Below are positions 9,399 through 13,514 of a DNA stretch of 13,514 bases, piece after piece. Source of the DNA: Flavobacterium psychrophilum (lineage in GTDB: Bacteria > Bacteroidota > Bacteroidia > Flavobacteriales > Flavobacteriaceae); NCBI GenBank assembly GCA_945897545.1, contig CAMDGJ010000055.1, positions 1-13,514 on the forward strand, read 5' to 3'. Within the stretch, counting starts at the first letter, position 1; every line of letters begins with the position of its first letter. Both the position numbers and the translations under genes were made by a program. The notes beneath the pieces are model-generated. The model was not told the DNA's origin. It searched no databases and worked only from the letters and a program-made list of their open reading frames with translations.

Positions 9399-11075
9399 TT
9401 ATCCTTTTATATAAGCATCATCATGAACACTAGCTACTGCTCTTCCTGATGGATCGTTCATGTTTTTGAATGCTTCATCCCATTCCAAAGCAATTTTTGT
9501 ACTACAAGCCACACTTGCTTCTTGAGGAACACATAAGGCAGCAGCATCACTTGGAAAATGCTCATGAAAAATAGAACGGTAATAATATTCTTCTTTAGAA
9601 GTTGGCGTTTGCAAAGGGAATCTATATTTCGCATTCGCTAATTGCTCATCCGAAATTTCCACCGCTACAGTCGCTTTCAAAGTATCAATCCAACCGTAAC
9701 CAACACCGTCACTAAATTGTTCTTTTTGTCTCCAAGCTATGCTTTCTGGCAACATATCTTCGAAGGCTTTACGAACCACCCATTTTTCCATTGGATGTTC
9801 TTTGTTAATCATTTTATCTTGTGGATTGATTCTCATCGCCACATCCATAAATTCTTTATCTAAAAACGGCACACGACCTTCAATTCCCCATGCTGCTAAA
9901 CTTTTGTTCGCACGCAAACAATCGTACATGTGTAATTTGCTTAATTTACGAACGTTTTCTTCATGAAATTCTCTTGCGTTTGGAGCTTTATGAAAATACA
10001 AATACCCTCCGAAAAGCTCATCTGCTCCTTCGCCAGACAATACCATTTTGATTCCCATAGATTTAATAACTCTCGCCATTAACCACATTGGAGTCGAGGC
10101 TCTAATGGTAGTTACATCATACGTTTCAAGGTTGTAAATTACATCTTTAACTGCATCCAAACCTTCTTGAATCGTGAATTTAATTTCGTGGTGAATTGTT
10201 CCGATATGATCTGCTACTTTTTGGGCTGCAGCCAAATCTGGCGAACCTTCTAATCCAACAGAAAAAGAGTGTAATTGCGGATACCAAGCATCTACAACAT
10301 CACCCGATTCAATACGTTTTTGCGCATATTTTTTGGCGACAGCCGAAGTAATCGAAGAATCTAATCCTCCTGAAAGCAATACTCCATAAGGAACATCACT
10401 CATCAATTGTCTGTGAACGGCAGCTTCAAGTGAATCTTTTATAGCTTGAATGCTTGTTTCGTTATCTTTTACAGCGTCATAATCAACCCATTCTCTTTTG
10501 TACCATTGTACAAATTCTCCATCTTTGCTTGACATATAATGTCCTGGAGGAAACAACTGGATTTTAGTGCAATAGCCTTCTAAAGCTTTCAATTCTGAAG
10601 CCACATAAAAAGTTCCGTGTTGATCCCAACCAATGTACAATGGAATAATTCCCATGTGGTCACGCGCCACAAAATATTCATCTTTTTCTACATCATAAAT
10701 AGCGAAACCGAAGATTCCGTTCATCTCATCAATAAAATGAGGTCCTTTTTCTTTGTAAAGTGCCAAGATAACTTCGCAGTCACTTTCGGTTTTAAAGTGA
10801 TATTTCCCTTCAAATTGTTTGCGCAATTCTCTGTGGTTGTATATTTCGCCATTGGCAGCCAAAACAAGATTTCCATCTTCACTAAATAAAGGTTGTTTCC
10901 CCGAAGCCGGGTCTACAATCGCCAAACGCTCGTGAGACATAATCGCCTTGTCGTTACTAAAAATCCCACTCCAATCCGGTCCGCGATGACGAATGATTTT
11001 GGACATTTCCAATACTTGTGGTCTTAAAACTTCGGTTTTTTGTTTTAAATCAAAGGCACATACTATTCCGCACAT
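9399..11075 (-). CDS. asnB: Asparagine synthetase B (glutamine-hydrolysing)
   Basis: It makes asparagine from aspartate, glutamine and ATP in the cytoplasm. The 558 aa align in order with E. coli AsnB (554 aa) as I recall that sequence. The N-terminal class II glutaminase has Cys2 (MCGIV) as nucleophile, exposed once Met1 is removed, with RHRGPDWSG (29-37), NGEIYNH (75-81) and the D99/E101 region. The synthetase domain has the ATP pyrophosphate loop SGGLDSS (235-241), ETYDVTTIRASTPM (317-330), SGEGADELFGGYLYF (347-361), RVPFLD (401-406) and KEQFSDGVGY (451-460). All are intact, so it should be active. The ATG at 11075 is fixed by the need for Cys2. It has its own promoter region, an upstream dyad and a terminator, so it looks like a single-gene unit. 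Confidence 0.97.
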   Translation of the reverse strand: MCGIVCAFDLKQKTEVLRPQVLEMSKIIRHRGPDWSGIFSNDKAIMSHERLAIVDPASGKQPLFSEDGNLVLAANGEIYNHRELRKQFEGKYHFKTESDCEVILALYKEKGPHFIDEMNGIFGFAIYDVEKDEYFVARDHMGIIPLYIGWDQHGTFYVASELKALEGYCTKIQLFPPGHYMSSKDGEFVQWYKREWVDYDAVKDNETSIQAIKDSLEAAVHRQLMSDVPYGVLLSGGLDSSITSAVAKKYAQKRIESGDVVDAWYPQLHSFSVGLEGSPDLAAAQKVADHIGTIHHEIKFTIQEGLDAVKDVIYNLETYDVTTIRASTPMWLMARVIKSMGIKMVLSGEGADELFGGYLYFHKAPNAREFHEENVRKLSKLHMYDCLRANKSLAAWGIEGRVPFLDKEFMDVAMRINPQDKMINKEHPMEKWVVRKAFEDMLPESIAWRQKEQFSDGVGYGWIDTLKATVAVEISDEQLANAKYRFPLQTPTSKEEYYYRSIFHEHFPSDAAALCVPQEASVACSTKIALEWDEAFKNMNDPSGRAVASVHDDAYIKG

Positions 11076-11113
11076 AATTATATTTTTTAACTGTTTTGTT
11101 TATTTTGATGGGG

Positions 11114-11140
11114 CAAAGGTGCGTTTTTAGTTTTAATCAA
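11114..11140 (-). promoter_or_regulatory. Probable asnB promoter
   Basis: The minus strand reads TTG (11138-11140), 16 bp, then CACCTTTG (11114-11121). The TTTG half of the -7 box matches the Bacteroidota consensus, but the TA half does not, and the spacing is at the short end. It lies about 40 bp upstream of the asnB ATG, which fits. Confidence 0.4.
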
Positions 11141-11156
11141 GAAACATAAATAAGTT

Positions 11157-11181
11157 TTTTAGTTATAAATTATAACTAAAA
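11157..11181. promoter_or_regulatory. Perfect 11-bp-arm palindrome upstream of the asnB promoter
   Basis: TTTTAGTTATA (11157-11167) and TATAACTAAAA (11171-11181) are exact reverse complements separated by 3 bp. It is not followed by a T-run on either strand, so it is not a normal terminator. It lies just upstream of the proposed asnB -33 region, where an activator would bind. The binding protein is unknown, and an AT-rich palindrome can arise by chance in such DNA. Confidence 0.4.
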
Positions 11182-11273
11182 TAGAGTTTTTATATTTCAA
11201 ATGTAACTGAAAAGGCGTAAAAATGGTAATGAGGTTGTTGATTGTAAAGATGGAATACTGGTGAAAAGGTTTT

Positions 11274-11723
11274 CTATTCGATATTCTGGATTACATACCT
11301 CGTCCCATTAATCTCAAAAGAAAATCCCACTTCATTCCCCATTAATTTATTGCCTAATGGTGATTGTGGAGAAAGTGCAATAACATTAATACCATCAACA
11401 GCAATTTTAGGAAGTGCTGCACTTAAATAAAGATAAATCCCGTTGGCTTTGACCAAGCTGCCTACAATAATAGTTTTGGCAATTGTAGTGGAATCAATTT
11501 TGTCCAGAACCGCTTTTTGAGCCAATACTTCCTTCAATTTATGATTGAGTTTTTCCTGCTCAATGTGCATCATTGACAAAGCGGTTTCGTGTTTATCGCC
11601 GGCAGAACCTTTGGCATCGTTCTTTGAATCTTCGGTCAAAGCCACAATCATATCCTTGAAAACATCGATTCTGTCTTGGACTAATTGAAGGTAATGTTGG
11701 TGTATTTTTTGTTTGAAAGTCAT
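11274..11723 (-). CDS. GreA/GreB-family transcription elongation factor-like protein
   Basis: 149 aa. GreA and GreB enter the RNA polymerase secondary channel and stimulate cleavage of backtracked RNA through two acidic residues at the tip of a coiled coil. Here an N-terminal charged helical hairpin (about 1-75) has G42-D43-K-H-E46-T at its turn, which lines up with the GDLKEN tip of GreA (D41, E44), so both acidic residues are kept. The C-terminal FKBP-like part (about 85-149) has the family motif SPLGNKLMG (121-129). Overall it is divergent and slightly shorter than GreA (158 aa). Relatives in Flavobacteriia are sometimes labelled '3-oxoacyl-ACP synthase', which nothing in the sequence supports. 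The ATG at 11723 is only 6 bp from a large inverted repeat, so expression may depend on read-through from the upstream barrel gene. Whether it cleaves RNA is unproven. Confidence 0.8.
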   Translation of the reverse strand: MTFKQKIHQHYLQLVQDRIDVFKDMIVALTEDSKNDAKGSAGDKHETALSMMHIEQEKLNHKLKEVLAQKAVLDKIDSTTIAKTIIVGSLVKANGIYLYLSAALPKIAVDGINVIALSPQSPLGNKLMGNEVGFSFEINGTRYVIQNIE

Positions 11724-11729
11724 ATTTTT

Positions 11730-11828
11730 TTTGCCACAAAGGCTCTAAGTCACAAAGAAAACGAAATTATTTTTGATTGCTTATAAAAAAACAAATAAAA
11801 CTTTGCGCCTTCGTGTCTTCGTGGCAAG
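11730..11828. repeat. Long imperfect inverted repeat (dispersed Bacteroidota-type intergenic element)
   Basis: Two 28-bp arms, 11730-11757 (tttgccacaaaggct...) and 11801-11828 (...cttcgtggcaag), are reverse complements at 21 of 28 positions, with an AT-rich centre of 43 bp that can pair further. It fills almost all of the 109-bp gap between the barrel gene and the GreA-like gene. The CACAAAG/CTTCGTGGCAA signature resembles a repeat I know to occur many times in Bacteroidota intergenic regions; that is recognition from memory. No transposase is present. It could be a non-autonomous mobile element or a repeated RNA hairpin. Confidence 0.7.
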
Positions 11829-11832
11829 AAAT

Positions 11833-13488
11833 CTAAAAATCAAATTTATAATTAACCCCTAAAACCAACTGAAAACCCTGGACTGGATAATCCAGCCATT
11901 TTTGATAGCCTTTATTCGTGATGTTATTAGCTCTCAAAAAACCAGTCAATCTATCGCTGTATTTGAATCCAACGTGAGCATTTACATCAAAATAACTGTC
12001 TAAAGTAATTGGACTTGGAGCTATAACATACACAATATCTGTATTCAATTTTTGATCTTTTCGTTCCCCAACATAAAACACATTTGCACCAGCATACCAC
12101 TTTTTGGTTATGTTGAAATCTAATTTTGCGTTTAATTTTACTGCAGGTAAATTACAGGCTTCAGCTTGAAACTTATTCGTATAACTACTAAAAGTTCCGT
12201 CAATTCCAAATGTCACATCATCTGAAATATCAGCTTTTAATTCGCCATAAAAACTCACTGTTTTTGTGTCGTCATAAACCACTTGCATAGAATTCCCGAA
12301 AGCATAGTTTTCATTCGTACTGTTTTCATTGTAATCATTGCTTTTAAAAAAGGCCTTGTTTCTTTCGTTAATATATGAAGCCCTAAGATTGTAGCTTACG
12401 TTATTGACTATTTTCCCTTTCAAACCGGCAAAAATATCATATTGTTTGTCTGTTGGTTTAATATCTAAATTAGGTGATAAAAAAGGATTTTCACCAACAA
12501 AATCCGAATAGGTATTTTGTTTCAAATTCCCTTCAGCTCCTGCGTAGAAAATCATCAAATCACCGACCACTTTATAGGAAGCATTTATTTGTGGATAAAC
12601 CAAAAATTTATTGTCGTTGTTTTCAGCATCTAAGCTATAAAATAACCCCAAGCCAATATTCACTGTCCAATCGGCTTCTTGTACTGCAAAACTTGGCACA
12701 ATTCCAAAATTAGTAAAACCATATTTTATAGGGGTTGTGGTCCAGTATTCTTTTTTAAATTTTCCGCCAACATAATCCACAATAATATTCGTATTTATTG
12801 CCTTATCACTGATGTTAAATTTCAGAGAAGGTTTAACGTAAAATCTGTTTTCCGAAGATCCAAAAGCATCCAAAAAATTGTTAAATTTAACGCTAGCTTC
12901 CTCTAAAATACTTTCATTAAAAACTATTTTAGTTCCTAAATAAATGTTGCTGTAACTTTGTTGCGGGTTGATTCCATCAATCAAATTTGCTCTGTTATTT
13001 AGAATTAAAGAACTGCCAAAACCTGCCGGTAGACCATACCAATTGTAGATTTGGTTTTGATAACCCAAATCCAAGTTCCAAGACAAATCTCTTTCGCGAA
13101 TTCCATAAGTCAAATCAATGGAAGTGTCAAAAAATTTATTGGTCAATTCAACCTCCTTTATCCCGCCTTGTGCGGAAAGGTGACGAAACATTCCACCTAC
13201 ATAATCATTGGCGCCAAGTTCTTGATAAACGAATAATTCGGCGTTGAATGTTCCATAATTCCCAGCTCCGAAAGTGGCGTAATTATTAAATAAATGCGCT
13301 TGTTCTTCTTTATCGACGCCTTCCGCTTTTCCTTTTGATGGCGTAAAAGTAGAAGCTACTGGAAAAGAAAAAATATTGTATTTTATGGTTTCTTTTTTTG
13401 AGTTTCCTTCGTCGTCAAGAACGGGAGTTTCCTTTACCTTGAAAGCATCAGAAATTGTGGGTGTATAAGGTTTTACTACATTTACCAC
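11833..13488 (-). CDS. Outer-membrane beta-barrel protein, TonB-dependent receptor-related (5' end missing or frameshifted)
   Basis: 551 aa from a GTG as read. The body is a run of amphipathic beta strands with many aromatic girdle residues and short turns, and it ends with the receptor-like ANNITNKGYQKW (about 515-526) and GVNYKFDF with a terminal Phe, the usual sorting feature of outer-membrane barrels. No plug domain is visible in the reading, so substrate transport cannot be claimed. No signal peptide is present. Upstream in frame the sequence reads NIGTE before a TAA at 13504-13506, and IGTEVVNVVKPYTPTISDAF looks like a continuous conserved segment, so the true protein begins further upstream. 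Adding one base in the A-run near 13500 would join KKTK to NIGTE. The stop is followed directly by the inverted repeat and the GreA-like gene on the same strand. Confidence 0.75.
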   Translation of the reverse strand: MVNVVKPYTPTISDAFKVKETPVLDDEGNSKKETIKYNIFSFPVASTFTPSKGKAEGVDKEEQAHLFNNYATFGAGNYGTFNAELFVYQELGANDYVGGMFRHLSAQGGIKEVELTNKFFDTSIDLTYGIRERDLSWNLDLGYQNQIYNWYGLPAGFGSSLILNNRANLIDGINPQQSYSNIYLGTKIVFNESILEEASVKFNNFLDAFGSSENRFYVKPSLKFNISDKAINTNIIVDYVGGKFKKEYWTTTPIKYGFTNFGIVPSFAVQEADWTVNIGLGLFYSLDAENNDNKFLVYPQINASYKVVGDLMIFYAGAEGNLKQNTYSDFVGENPFLSPNLDIKPTDKQYDIFAGLKGKIVNNVSYNLRASYINERNKAFFKSNDYNENSTNENYAFGNSMQVVYDDTKTVSFYGELKADISDDVTFGIDGTFSSYTNKFQAEACNLPAVKLNAKLDFNITKKWYAGANVFYVGERKDQKLNTDIVYVIAPSPITLDSYFDVNAHVGFKYSDRLTGFLRANNITNKGYQKWLDYPVQGFQLVLGVNYKFDF

Positions 13489-13514
13489 TTCTGTTCCAAT
13501 GTTTTAGTCTTTTT

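Noticed and set aside
11157..11181. Terminator of the GreA-like gene
   Set aside because: The hairpin is entirely AT and is followed by an A-run, not a T-run, on the minus strand.
11274..11723. 3-oxoacyl-ACP synthase annotation
   Set aside because: There is no thiolase fold, catalytic Cys or suitable length; the visible motifs are Gre-like.
11833..13488. Complete TonB-dependent receptor with defined substrate
   Set aside because: No plug domain or TonB box is visible and the 5' end is missing, so only an outer-membrane barrel call is supported.

Overview
The window looks like chromosomal DNA of a Flavobacterium-type member of the Bacteroidota. The evidence is a low G+C content, a fused SecD-SecF protein, a short (646 aa) GyrB, a secreted protein ending in a gliding-motility/type IX secretion (T9SS) type B sorting domain, and -7 boxes of the TAnnTTTG kind with a TTG around -33 in place of a sigma70 promoter. 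The closest genus is an inference; no 16S rRNA is present.

All recognisable genes lie on the minus strand, so transcription runs from right to left. From the right edge: (1) an outer-membrane beta-barrel protein related to TonB-dependent receptors, whose 5' end is off the window or in another frame; (2) a small GreA/GreB-like transcription factor, separated from it only by a long imperfect inverted repeat; (3) asnB, asparagine synthetase B, with its own promoter, an upstream palindrome and a terminator; (4) gyrB, with a TATATTTG promoter; (5) mdh, malate dehydrogenase, separated from gyrB by a REP-like hairpin; (6) secDF, with a clean promoter and terminator; (7) a short N-terminal fragment of a secreted protein; (8) a large repetitive T9SS type B cargo protein whose signal peptide and body lie in two overlapping reading frames. 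The left edge (1-118) holds two hairpin/T-run structures oriented for plus-strand transcripts, implying a convergent gene just outside the window.

Most of the window is housekeeping: DNA supercoiling, TCA cycle, protein export and asparagine synthesis. The accessory interest is at the left, where a repetitive surface or secreted protein has nearly identical 219-bp internal repeats and an apparent frameshift next to a decayed-looking relative, and in several non-coding structures (two dispersed-repeat-like elements, an operator-like dyad before asnB, and hexamer repeats inside the secDF promoter). SecDF and the T9SS cargo belong to one export route, since T9SS clients cross the inner membrane by Sec first. 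I found no convincing previously undescribed multi-gene system, no CRISPR array, no transposase and no tRNA or rRNA gene.
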